64,000 nucleotides of DNA, taken from contig JANUWF010001659.1 of the NCBI GenBank assembly GCA_026120185.1, positions 2,356,001 to 2,420,000 of the forward strand. The letters run 5' to 3'. Source of the stretch: Voacanga thouarsii (Eukaryota; Streptophyta; Magnoliopsida; Gentianales; Apocynaceae). The notes beneath the pieces were generated by a model. The model saw nothing but the letters and a program-made list of their open reading frames with translations. It did not search any database and was not told where the DNA came from. Shown here piece after piece: positions 21,326 through 32,210 of this stretch. The position numbers and the translations under genes were made by a program. Position 1 is the stretch's first letter; each line of letters begins with the position of its first letter.

Positions 21326-23627
21326 TGCTATATAGGGTCATTCTCACACGTACAACCTAACCAAGTATCCTCGGTTAGTTAGCCTTCTAATCCATTCTTA
21401 ATGTGCTTAAATGATAAACAAAACATAAAAGTAAAGGGGTAAAGTGTTTACAGGAGAAATTCCCAACCTTGCTTTACTTCAAATAAGAACTGTTAGAATT
21501 CGTGGACTCCTGAATGCGGAAAACATCCACGAATTCCTTCCGAGGATCCAAGTAAACGATTAAGAAGATCGTAGGTTTGCAGATTTACCTCTGTTATGTG
21601 TAATCGATATCCATCAGTTCCGATTGTGCTGCTATGTGTGCAACCCGAACGATCACCAGACGCTGCAGTTGTGCGAACGTCCTCTATCGGATACACACTG
21701 CGAACTCACTCGTCACCTGGGGAGTGCTAGCGCCTAGGGTTTTTGAGAGGCTTATTTTTCTGGTGGATGAAGGCACAAATTTTTACAACAGAATTGGCAC
21801 ACACAAAAAGACGGCTAGGGTTTTTCTTAAAAACCCACTCCGAACCTCTTAGAGTCCAACCCTAATAATATCTTATCGTATTTTAATTTAAATTCAAATT
21901 AAATTAAAACTGATACGATAAAATTATGCCATTATCTCGATAATTTAACTAATTAATTTACCGAGTCAGATTCTTATAATCTGGACATCATTTAGATACA
22001 TCGAATGTGGACATATTTCCAGATTCATTGTATCTGGTAGATTTGCTAAGTTCGATTAACTTAGACATGTTTCCAAATTCATCGAATCCGGTTACCAGAA
22101 AAATAACCTAACAAGTTCGCTTATTGTGTGACCCTATAGGTTCATTTAACACTGGCAATGTGCGCAAATCATATTTAAATGGCCCACAAGTTATAAGCGA
22201 TTTCTAGCAAAACATTACAACTATCCAGGTTAAATGAAGATCGGTGATCTCTTTGAACCAAACCATAATTTTATATTTAGTCCTTTTGTCACATGATATC
22301 CAGATTAAGCATAAGGCACGGAGCATGTCATCCTTATTAAGCTCAATCAATTATTTCTTGATTTCATAGTAGACTGTTCAAACAAATGATATCAATATCT
22401 TAGATTGATATATTTGATCACGACCATGAATTTTAACAGTCTAACTTATCAAGGGGCCCATAGATATCTCTCCCATAATTGAGAGGGACAAATTCTTTCA
22501 CAATCAATCATATTCATCTCCTCGATTTATTCTATATTCAACAGTAGTCTAATTTATTATTTAATTAAAGACAATTTTAGACAATGTCAAAATATAGAAT
22601 TTATCAAGTAGGAAACTATGATGAATTTAGGTCAAAGGACTTTTAATATTATTATGGCTAGAAAGTACTTATGACATGTTCCATGAAGTACTCTCACAGT
22701 GGGTCATATCCAATATAATGTTCTCTAACATTTATTTATGTTTTGACTTGATATCACAAATATCCATAACCAGTAAGACATAGCCATCCAGTCACAAACA
22801 TACTAATTTTAATTTATTATTGTTCCAATAATAATAAACGATCAGGGACAGATTTAGAACAGTCATTGTATTCATTGTTGGGTTTTACTATCAAGTCACG
22901 TACTTAATGACCCCAAAACAAAACGCACTATTCATGGAAAGGAAAGCCTCATATTATTATATAAAATAGAACGAAAATAGTATAAGTACAAATTGACTAG
23001 GGCATATCCCCAACAAGAACATTATAAGGAAACGTAAATACACCAGACTAGGGCCTTTTGCCTACTCACTATCTGTGACTAAGAGTAATGCTCAATACAA
23101 CATTCCACAAGCTTGGCTAATATGCCCAGAGTTTATATTTAAAGCTAATCTAAAATTAATTACTCAAAAAGACCAATTAATTAGCTTCAGTAATGTCCCA
23201 CAAAAGTCTAAGCTGTATAGCCACTATCATATAACTATCAGTAACTGACCATACATTCTCTGGTACCCCAACTACTGACAACCGACTATGTATCTTGTCC
23301 AACATTCATACACAAGGTTGTTTCTATTATCCTAGATGTCGTCTAGATGCATTGAGGTTTGGTTAACCGATACCAGCCTATGCTCCAGCTATGCATGTGC
23401 CGTTCGGGTCTGTTCCATGCGTTTGGCTAGGCACCAACCCGCATGCCCAACAACTAGCTCCATCTCGTGGGTCTATCTCCTGTCTTAGCCCTAGCTATCT
23501 CATATCCATCTTAGCCATCCTTATTTTGTCTCATGCTGGCTCTAGCACTGCACTCCCAGCACATGCAATGCTAAGGGAAGCATAGGTGCGCCTGGGCACC
23601 AAGGGTCGATGGTCACCCATTGGCTCA
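21326..23627 (-). repeat. Gypsy E 3' LTR, split by copia solo LTR 2
   Basis: The parts 21326-21490 and 23016-23627 align with 29954-31040 less its MITE-like insert. The minus strand starts TGAGCCAATGGG at 23627, right after the PPT. Confidence 0.8.
21491..23015 (-). repeat. Copia solo LTR 2 (1.5 kb)
   Basis: The minus strand starts TGTTGGGGATATGCCC at 23015 and ends GAATTCTAACA at 21491. The TSD AGAAC is perfect (21486-21490 and 23016-23020). It interrupts the 3' LTR of E, whose two parts rejoin cleanly when it is removed. There is no internal region. Confidence 0.9.
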
Positions 23628-23642
23628 ATTTTACTCCCCTTT
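23628..23642 (-). other. Polypurine tract of E
   Basis: The minus strand reads AAAGGGGAGTAAAAT directly before the LTR start at 23627. Confidence 0.75.
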
Positions 23643-23689
23643 ATAAACTTCTTCCCATTTGAGAGCTTGATACCCTCATCAAGGGGTTT

Positions 23690-25029
23690 TGCTTGGCCCA
23701 TCAATACTCTCTAAGCTTATCTCAAATTGCCACAAATGTTCAGCTTTTTCCCATGTTGTGTTCACCATTGAACCAAATAATCTGTCATTTGATTAAAGGT
23801 GCTGGAAGCTTGGGTCTTATGAGCTAACACTTTAGTCATTTTCCTGTCATATTACTTCTGGATTGTAGGAAATGCTCATTTCACCAACTACCTATCTGCA
23901 TCCAACTTATCCTTGTTATATGGCTTGAGGAAACTTGCACGAAATATTAGATGAATCTTCAACCGATCAGGGAGCTTGAGTCGGTAGGCCACCCGTCCTA
24001 CTCTTTGTAATACCTCGAAGGGACCATTATATCTCTGAATTAGGCCACGATGTACACTCTTAGTATCAATCTTCTTCCAGATTTGGGGAGTTAACTTTAA
24101 CATCACCAAATCACCAACCTGAAATTCCACATCCCATCGGTAACTGTCAGCATATTCTTTATGAGAAATTGTGCAATAGCTAAGCTATTTTTTACCTCAT
24201 CAATCAGCTCTTGCTTGGCCTAAGCAAGCTGGTAAGTAGGGGGACATTGATTTATCTATGCTCAATAGTGATCTTGTAAGGTGTCATTAGTTACTATCTG
24301 TTAGCCAACTCGAAGGGACTATGCCTGGTAGCAAAAGATTGTGAAATCCACCCCAGTTCTTTTGGCTAGCTATCACATAATGCCTCAAATACTCCTCTAA
24401 TAGGCTATTAATTTGTTTTGTCTACCTGTTAATTTATGGGTATGCAGCAGTGGAGAACTTGAGTTTTGAGCCAAGCAACTTGAGCAATATGGTCCAAAAT
24501 AGTCTAATGAACAACTTAATAATAACATTACCCGAACAAGGTTTTGGAGTAGGAATAAATACTCTATACTTTAAAAACCTGTCAACCACAACCAGAACAC
24601 TAGATATACTATCAACTTTAGGAAAATTGGTAATGAAATCCATAGAGATAGACCGCCGCATTCGATTTAGGATAGGCAATGGTTACAACAAACTGGCTTT
24701 CTTCCGTTTTTCTACTTTATCTTGCTAGTAGATTAGACAAGACCTTACAAAGCGTCAATGTCCTCCTCCATCTTTGGCCAAATGAACCTTCGGGACAATA
24801 TGGTACGAGTCCATTCTATGCTTGGATGGCCAGCCCACTGTGCATAGTGTGTTTCTCTCAATAATTTTTGTCTCAAGTCACCGCATCTGGGAACATACAC
24901 TTTGTAATTTTTGGCAATCAACAGACCATCCTCAAGCCAATATCTGCAAACAAGTCCATGAGCAACTTGTTGTATCAATCGTTGATAACTGACATCGTTT
25001 TTTAGCATGGGTTTTATTGTCTTCAACAA
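23690..25029 (-). pseudogene. Gypsy E integrase with chromodomain
   Basis: On the minus strand, from 25029 down, come the zinc-binding HHCC region (HYAQWAGHPSIEWT, then FIWPKMEEDI) and the catalytic core at 24679-24434 (SISMDFITNF, VVVDRF). The GPF/Y module follows at 24130-23888 (GPFEVLQRVGRVAYRLKLP, then HLIFRASFLKPY). A decayed chromodomain follows at about 23880-23690 (KVLAHKT...TDYLVQW). Such chromodomains bind modified histone tails and steer chromoviruses into heterochromatin. Part of the core, including the second and third acidic residues, is disrupted by stops and shifts between 24430 and 24140. Confidence 0.8.
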
Positions 25030-25099
25030 AGTCTGACAGCGCCGTGCTTAAAGTAGCAACGAACTTAGTCACAGTTTTCCAACTCAAAGCATTTGTCAC

Positions 25100-26310
25100 A
25101 GCATTGTCACGCCCTAGTCTTTGAACCAACTTAAAGTCAAATTCTGCCAAAAATTCTTACCAACGTGCTTGCTTCGGGGTCAATTTTTTCTAGGACTTGA
25201 AGTATGTGTTAGCAACGTTCTTAATCACAACAATGAACTTGGAATCCAACAGATAGTATTTTCATGTTTGGAGATAGTGAATGACTCCCTCATCTCCTTC
25301 TTATTGGTGTTGTACCGCTTTTTAGCATCCTTTAGCTTTTTGCTCTCGAAAGCAATCGGATGTTTTTCTTGTACCAATGAACTAACAATAGCCCGGTCAG
25401 AAGCATCTGTATACAAATCCAATGGCAATGTAGAGTTAGGCAACCTAAGAACCAGTTCTAAGGAAATGGCTTCTTTCAGCTTTTCGAATGCACCCTCCTG
25501 GTTCGCACTCCATTCCTATGGCTGGTCTTTTTTCAATAAGTCAGTCAAAAGGGCAATAATCTTGGAGTAGCCATTGACAAACCACCGGTAGTAATTATCT
25601 AAACTAAGGAATGACTGCAATTTAGTTGCTTTCGTTGGAACCTACCAATCTATAATAGCATCTACCTTCCGTTTGTCTATCAACACTTTCTCTTAATTGA
25701 TTACATGACTAAGGAAAGTGATTTCCTGCATACAAAACTCACACTTCTTTTTCTTAATATATAACTTATGTTCTCTCAGCATAGAGAATACAAGCTTCAA
25801 ATAACCAACATAGTCTTCTAAATTTTTACTATAAATTACAACATTATCTAGATAAACAATAACAAACTTATCTAGAAAACCGTAAAATACATCGTTCATC
25901 AAATACATAATGTAGCTAGGCCATTAGTTAAGCCAAACGGTATAACCAAAAACTCAAACGAGCTATATTGTATTACAACCATTGTTTTGGCCTTGTCTTT
26001 CTTAGCAATACGAACTTACCAATATCTTGAACGAAAATCAATCTTTGTGTAATACCTAGCATGCAAAAGTCTATCAAATAAATTAAAAGTGTCAGGAATA
26101 GGATACTTATTTTTTTATAGTTTTTTTGTTCAAGGCACGGTAGTCTACATAGAAACAAAGGGAATCATCAGGCTTTTTCTAAAATAATGCTGGAACACAG
26201 TAAAGAGCTTCAGATGGCTTTGTTAACCCACCTTCCAGCAACTCATCTAACTGTTTTCGTAGTTCTACCAATTCTGCTAGAGACATTCTGGATGGGACTT
26301 CTGCTGGTGG
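25100..26310 (-). pseudogene. Gypsy E reverse transcriptase and RNase H
   Basis: RT starts with RPPAEVPSRMSLAELVELRK near 26310 and continues through GGLTKPSEALY and VDYRALN. Its catalytic box at 25843-25854 reads YLDN instead of YLDD. RNase H follows at 25443-25225 with LYTDASDRAIVSSLVQ and the KKRYNTNKKEM segment. Stops occur throughout, for example around 25975 and 25690. The N-terminal link to protease is separated by solo LTR 3 (26316-28091). Confidence 0.85.
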
Positions 26311-26315
26311 ACGGG

Positions 26316-28091
26316 TGTTGGGTATCTCACACATATCATATATGGCGCAACGGAAAGAATAAGAACAAGATACCAACCCAAGATCCACATACGTGTGAAA
26401 AACAAGACATAAAGAGAACAAAGATAACAGCTTTATCTTTCTTTGAGCATCTAAAAAATAAAGTTTTTCCTTCTTCAAGTCGAGGCGCGATCCAGCAATC
26501 CTCTTGATCAAACACCATGAGGGTTGAATGTCCAATCACTATAATCACAGTATGTGATTATCTCTAACAAAAATCCACACGGAAGATGACACTCAAGAGC
26601 CAAGATTTTCTGTGCTAACAAAAAAACAGCAATGGTGGCTAGGGTTCTTCTTTTTTTTTTAGAAAAACGAGAGAGAGAGAAAGATAAAGAAGAAGAATGT
26701 CTTGTATGCCCTAAGGTTTTGAGTTCCTTTCGTGTGAGTTGCTCACCCTGAGGAACTGTGCATATATCCTATATAATGCACGACAAATCCTGATGAAAAT
26801 CACTCTATCTGAGAATTCTAAAACAGTTAGAATTACCTAATTGTAATTGGAAACATTAAGTTCTCACTATTATAATTTGAACCATAAATTATAACTAATT
26901 ATAATTTGGCCACAACAACTTCTCTTTCTCGCAATTAACCCCACTATGTTATCAAATAACATCTTGAGTATATAATCTTCTATTGTGTGTGACCTATTAG
27001 GTTTCCCAGTCAATTGGTAGCGATCATGAATTAATCCAAAGTCTTTGAGATTAATAATCCATAATTGTCTTTGAGATTAATAATCTATAATTAATTAGAA
27101 TTAATCCTATTAATTCTAATCAAGATTGGTTTATTAATTTATCAATTAATATACCTACATTCTCAGATCATGAGTAGTATCTAGCAACACATCATGACCA
27201 TCCAAGAGTCCAGGAAGTCAAGTGACTTAACATAAACCCTTTAATAACAAACTACAGTGCAATTAACTCATTTCATCATACAATATCTCATTTGGTTTGG
27301 AGTACAAAATTAGTGTCAATTCCCACCAGAATATATTAATTCTTGCCTGAATATAATAGTACTTGTACTAGGAACCCACTACTCTAGATGTGTATCAATT
27401 GAAATTATTTCCAATACACAGTCGCTTTGGCCAAGGACTTCTCGAGTAGTAATTCCTACAAGTAGCCATGAGATATTTGCTCCTACTATTAGGAGTGGTG
27501 AATCCTTTATTGACCCTCTCAACTACTTTTGTTTACCTCACAATGTATCCAATATCCATCCCATAGGCGGCCCTCGATCTGGCTCCAGAGATTGGAATCA
27601 AAGCACAATGCTCAGCAAATAAAGTACATTGGAGATCTCAAGTCTAAGGATACTTGCATGTCTGATATATTGAGATTATATCACTGGCACTAAATAGTTA
27701 TCCATGTGATTATCTCATAGCTAAGTCATCTAATGTACTTGTTCTATTAACAAGCATCCACGTGTTAACTTTGAGTATCTTAATACTCACGGATATAAGA
27801 ACCACTGCCTGATCAAATCAGGAAGTCTAACACATGCTAGTCTTAAAGCATTAATGATATCCTGTATCATTAATACTACGACTAGAGACTATTTAAGTAC
27901 TAAAACTATATAGTGTAGTAGGAATCTCATATCATGATTTCCTTAACATAATGTTGTACTAGGGACTTTATTTAATAGTTATATTACATAAAGTAAACAA
28001 AAGAAACTTTAAGATAAATAATGCTTTTTATTAAAATAAAATATGTCATATACAATATATAAGTAATTGCCTTTAGTGCATAACACTAACA
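26316..28091 (-). repeat. Copia solo LTR 3 (1.8 kb)
   Basis: The minus strand starts TGTTAGTGTTATGCAC at 28091 and ends GAGATACCCAACA at 26316. Flanks are ACGGG (26311-26315) and ACGAG (28092-28096), a 5-bp TSD with one change. It splits the protease-RT linker of E exactly between the residues before RPPAEVP. It carries no internal region. Confidence 0.85.
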
Positions 28092-28720
28092 ACGAGAATC
28101 AGGCACTAAGTCTATCGATGGTTCGTGGGACGTTTGGGTAGGAATTCTTTAGGTAGTTCTGTGCGTATAATATCTTTGAACTTCTCAAGAAAATCGACTA
28201 TTTGATCTGGGACTTCGTGGAACTAATTTGTCTTGACTTCCACCAAAGTAGCCAAATATGTTTCCTTTCACTTCTTTAAACTAGCCTTCATTTACAAGGT
28301 AGAAATGACACATTTCTCTTCAAAAAGTAGTTTCTTGTCAAAGGTTGTACTCACAAAGCCTAAGCGCCGACCTTCGCTAATAGTAAACCCACCCAATCAT
28401 AGAGATACAAAAACTTTATTTTCTAATATAAAGTCAATACTAAGAATTAAATCGAAATTATCAAGGAAAACAACCATCAAATTACAAATACCTCTTCATG
28501 GGATGACAGAGAGCTAAGCCTTTGATGATCCTTGAATCAGCAAGGCACTTGAATTCACTCCTTTCATTTTGTAGGTGGTTCGTTTCATGCTAAGCTTTAG
28601 CCTATTACTTTACATTCAATAACAAAATTGTAAGTTGCACCCATATCCAACATGGTTAAGGCTTGTACCCCATTCACTAGTATATTCACGTACATCAGAC
28701 CATATTGTTCTGGTGGCTTA
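28092..28720 (-). pseudogene. Gypsy E protease and linker to RT
   Basis: The retropepsin active site at about 28640-28655 (minus) reads MLDMGATY, where DTG is expected. Met for Thr is a single C-to-T change at a CpG. The linker to RT (FKDIIRTELPKEFLP, near 28180-28140) leads into the solo LTR 3 insertion. Frameshifts lie between. Confidence 0.7.
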
Positions 28721-28799
28721 TCTTCCTCGGAGGTTATGGCATTCAACAAATGAATTGGGTTTATGCATAGAGCTTAGTCTTTTTTGTCACCCTCCTCCT

Positions 28800-29750
28800 C
28801 CAGAACAAGAACATTTAACTTTTCTGTCTTTAAATAATTCTTCATGACATGAGGGCTGCCATAGATAAAGTACACGTCGCCTTTAGATTTGCTGGTAAAT
28901 GGTTGGTCTCTATCATGGGTGGTCTCACTAGTTGATGTCTTGACCACCTTCTTCTTTTTCTTGCCAAAAGGTTTGCCATCATTCAGCTTCTTATCTTTCT
29001 CTTTCTATCCAGGCTTCTGTTTCTCATCTTGACCTAAGGATGTCTTTAAGTTTACAAGCTGATCAGCTATTATGATAGCTTGCAACTATGTCTTGACTCT
29101 TTGTCTCCAAAGTTTAACCTGTACCCAAGGTTGTAAACTGGCTAAGAAATTAAACAACTTATCTTCCTCAGACATCCTATGCACATCCAAAAATAATGAA
29201 CTAAACTCTTGGACATACTCCCGAACGGTGCCAAAATTCTTTAGTTTTTTTATTACTTCATAGGCCACCTACGAGATGTACGTAGGAAGGAACAAATCCT
29301 TCTTCTCTTGTTTAAAGGCTTCCCACATTTCAATCACTAGAAGGGACTCTTCTGAGGCTCTAGTTTGCCACTAGAGTTTTGCATCACCGGACAAGTACAT
29401 GTTTGCAAAGAATACTTGTTTTCTAGTGGGAATATGGGCTATACAGAAGTACTACTCAACATTCCACAGAAAATTCTCCAACTTATTTAGGAACTTTAAA
29501 ATGGGACTTACCTTGATCCAAGGTTTCCGTCTATTGAGCCATAACCTTTTTTAGTAGGTTGAGTTCCTCCTATACAGTATCAAACCTAGCCATGGCACAT
29601 CTCATAGTTGCAATCTCTGTTTCAGAACTGCCCATTTCTAAGACGATCATTAACCGAGATACCCATAGATCTTTTAGGGACATCAATGTTCTTAAGTCGA
29701 CCAACAACAGTAGCAACTTACTTGAGTCGATTAGGTAACAACGGGTAAGA
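28800..29750 (-). pseudogene. Gypsy E gag
   Basis: This is a chromovirus capsid protein. From 29750 down I see the N-terminal region with EELNLLKKVMAQ, a decayed central part, then the open stretch 29268-29086 (LKNFGTVREYVQEFSSLFLD, then MSEEDKLFNFLASLQPWVQ). A Lys-rich linker and a zinc knuckle near 28860 (first Cys read as Phe/Tyr, GSPHVMKN) follow. Gag packages element RNA. Multiple stops are present. Confidence 0.75.
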
Positions 29751-29940
29751 AGTTACATGTTCATGGTCTTCCAAGGACTTGAAAATAGCACCAACATGAT
29801 CCTCCAATATAGCAATCCAATCTGCCGTCTTGTGACTAGTAGTCACCATGGATTATGCACAAAAGCACCAACATGGGACACCACTGAGCCAAATGGCACT
29901 GTACACGAGCCAAATAGTGCCACACATAAGCCAAACCTAT

Positions 29941-29952
29941 CTCTGATACTAA
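29941..29952 (-). other. Primer-binding site of E
   Basis: The minus strand reads TTAGTATCAGAG, a one-change match to the tRNA-Met PBS, 1 nt after the ...TAACA end of the 5' LTR. Confidence 0.7.
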
Positions 29953-30047
29953 CTGTTACATAAGGTCTTTCCTACACATACGGCCTAACCAAGCATCCTC
30001 AGTTAGTCATCTTTCTAATCCGTTCTCAATGTGCTTAAATGATAAAA

Positions 30048-30050
<3 letters not shown>

Positions 30051-30084
<34 letters not shown>
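30051..30084. repeat. AC microsatellite, 17 units
   Basis: A perfect AC run after a short A tract. The partner LTR of E has only ACAAAACATAAAAG at this place (about 21418), so the run grew after insertion. Confidence 0.95.
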
Positions 30085-30089
<5 letters not shown>

Positions 30090-30675
30090 TAAAGGAACAC
30101 AGTGTTTAGAGGTAAAACGCCCAACCTTTCTTTACGTCAAACAAGAACGTTACAAGGAAACATAAATACACCAAACTAGAGCCTTTGCCTACTCTCTATC
30201 TGTAACTAAAAGTAATGCTCAATGTAACAATCCACAACCCTGGCTAAGATGCCCAGAGTCTATATTTAAATCTAATCCAAAATAAATTGCTTAAAAAGAC
30301 CAACTAATCAACTTGAATAACGTCCCACAAAAGTCTGAGCTATATTGCCACAATTACAAAACTGCCAATAATCGATCGTGCATTTTTTGGTACCCAAAAT
30401 GTTGATAATTGACCCTATATCTTGTCCAACATTCATATCCAAGCCTGTTCCCACTATCCTAGATGTCATCTAGGTGTATTAAGGTTTAGTTAATCGATAA
30501 CAACCTATGTTCTAGCCATGCATATTATTCCATGCATTTGGCTAGGCACCAGCCCGTGTGCCCAATAACTAACTCTCTCTTATCAGTCTATCTCGTGTCT
30601 TGGCCTTAACTATCTCGTATCCATCTTGGCTAGCCTTGTTCAATCTCATGTTGGCCCCAACATATGTAATGCTAA

Positions 30676-30984
30676 GGCTTGGTTTGGTTAGAGTGTAAAT
30701 AGGAAGGAAAAAAGAAAAGGAAGTAAATTAGGAGGTAAATTCAAGATTTACCTCATTTGGTTGGAATGTAAAGAGAATGAGAAGTAAATGCAGAAGGGGA
30801 GTTGTTCCCCTCCATATCAGCAAATCTCTCCCTTTCGATTTAGATGGAAACCATATTTACTTTCTGTTTTCACTCATACTAAACATGATAGAAATGAATG
30901 TATTTACTTCCTCTAGTACAAATAAAATGTGCCACTTCTTCTCCCCTTTCCTCTCCCCCTCCCTTTCGCGAATTAAGACAAGCT
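30676..30984. mobile_element. MITE-like insertion (possibly PIF/Harbinger)
   Basis: This 309-bp block is absent from the partner LTR of E, which reads straight through GCTAAGGGAAGC. It is flanked by TAA (30673-30675 and 30985-30987). Its ends, GGCTTGGTTTGG and, inverted, AGCTTGTCTTAA, are only partly alike. TAA duplication and the GGCTTGGTTTGG start suggest a PIF/Harbinger MITE, but the inverted repeat is weak. Confidence 0.45.
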
Positions 30985-31040
30985 TAAGGGAAGCCTAGGT
31001 GTACCTTGGTGCCAAGGGTTGACGGTTGCTTGTTAGCTCA

Positions 31041-31749
31041 ATTTTATTCTCCCTTTATAATAGATGTGGAAAACTTTTCTCTAGTTACTGCAACAAATAC
31101 TATATTTCTGAGGAGGTGGAAAAATTTTGTCGATTTTCTCTAAACCTAAATATAAAGAATCTCTATGAAGATCTACATGCATGTCCTTCAAGGCCTTAGG
31201 AAAATTTTAAAAAATAATAAAAGTCTATCTAAATAACTACACAAGAAAATGGAGGGGCCGATATTTTTGGTCGTTGGTTGACCATCAACTCATTACAGAG
31301 CACAATCACCTGTCAATCGCTAGATGTGCGGTATGGATACGGGGCTAGGCTCAGTTCGGGCATACAACATGAGTACGACACATTAGGCTGGAGCATGACT
31401 TTGTCACATTTGGTTGGTCTTAGGCACCTCGGCTGAGCATTGAGCGTGAGCATCGGGTACAATGGGCTGGTCTATGCCATCTTTCACCCTCCGTATTAAG
31501 CCTTAGGCTAAGGACACTCGAGTGTCCTTAAACTTGTTTAAGACATCCTTAACAAGGTCACAGACATTCCTAGGTATACTCTACCAAACCATACGAGGTG
31601 GCCAAGTACATTTTGAAACGTTTGATCCTTTCGGTTTCCTAGATAAGTCTGAAGACACACGAGCATTTTGTTGCCATTTCAAGAACGGAAGTCGGCTATG
31701 GGCAAGGTCTTGCCCATGCGAGCAAATTGTTAGGGGTCAGCTTGTGACA
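31041..31749 (-). repeat. Gypsy D 5' LTR, upper part
   Basis: It aligns with 16290-16978 and ends with the LTR terminus (TGACA on plus). LINE ORF1 resumes right after, preceded by the GTACC flank. Confidence 0.78.
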
Positions 31750-32210
31750 GTACCAAAACAGTGGAAGCTATAAATCAAAAGGTCAAAATGGGGTATTGGA
31801 TTTTTTTTTTCTAGTGAGATACCAGAGATCAAGGGCTCTTTTGATGAACAACATAGATGTTTTGGTCCTTGGATATTGTCAAAATTAAACAGGCATAGGA
31901 AACAACGACATTAGTAAAAATGAATTAAATAATAGGGCAGAAACAAGAGGGATAGATACCACAATCAAGTGTGGAGAGGAAGAAACACAAGCTGAATAGT
32001 CGAGGAAGGGAATAATAGGAGAACATTTCAGAGAAAGGTTTTTGATAATTTGATAGGTGGTTCAAGATTTGATGTCTCGCAATACTTGGAAGAGGAAAAG
32101 TGCCTAGGAGAAAAACTTGAAAATTGGAGGCAAAAATTCTTGGCCATCCTAAACCCAACCTCTCATGTTAGTTTTAGGGCTATAAACTTAGAAAAAGGCA
32201 AACGTAGTGA
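31750..32210 (+). pseudogene. LINE ORF1, continuation after D
   Basis: The ORF1 broken at 15953 resumes here. A cFGPWIL segment (about 31855) and GGSRFDVSQYLEE (about 32055) are typical of the part behind the zinc knuckle in plant L1 ORF1 proteins. A T-run near 31800 and stops show decay. The reading ends where a minus-strand Athila fragment starts. ORF2 (endonuclease/RT) is not seen in this window. Confidence 0.6.

Larger units (their letters stand above)
21326..31040 (-). mobile_element. Gypsy chromovirus E with chromodomain
   Basis: This is a full-structure Ty3/gypsy element in minus orientation inside the 5' LTR of D. The 5' LTR is 29954-31040 and the 3' LTR 21326-23627 (split by solo LTR 2). 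PBS, gag, protease, RT (split by solo LTR 3), RNase H, integrase with chromodomain, and PPT lie in standard order. Chromodomain and gag type suggest the Galadriel branch (inferred). All domains are broken. The boundary at 31040 is set by the CA/PPT rule. About 24 bp of similar sequence flank both sides (21302-21325 and 31041-31064), instead of a clear 5-bp TSD. Confidence 0.8.
29954..31040 (-). repeat. Gypsy E 5' LTR
   Basis: It aligns with the 3' LTR parts at 21326-21490 and 23016-23627. It carries a 17-unit AC microsatellite and a 309-bp insertion (30676-30984) that its partner lacks. Confidence 0.8.
15954..31749 (-). mobile_element. Gypsy element D in LINE ORF1, host of E
   Basis: This minus-strand Ty3/gypsy element disrupts the LINE ORF1; GTAC(C) repeats on both sides (15950-15953, 31750-31754) as a 4-5 bp TSD. 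Its 3' LTR is 15954-16978. Its internal region (16979-20985, less a copia solo LTR) has PPT, protease and gag only. Its 5' LTR is in two parts, 20986-21325 and 31041-31749, separated by element E. Integrase, RT and RNase H are missing between protease and PPT. Gag and protease resemble chromoviruses of the Galadriel type, as in E. Confidence 0.75.

Noticed and set aside
23391..23585. 64-residue Ser/Pro-rich open frame as a small secreted protein
   Set aside because: The sequence is within the 3' LTR of E and is matched by non-coding sequence in the 5' LTR (about 30.5 kb).
29954..31749. A single 1.8-kb LTR for element E
   Set aside because: The part 31041-31749 matches D's 3' LTR but is absent from E's 3' LTR, and E's PPT sits next to the shorter LTR start, so it is D sequence.
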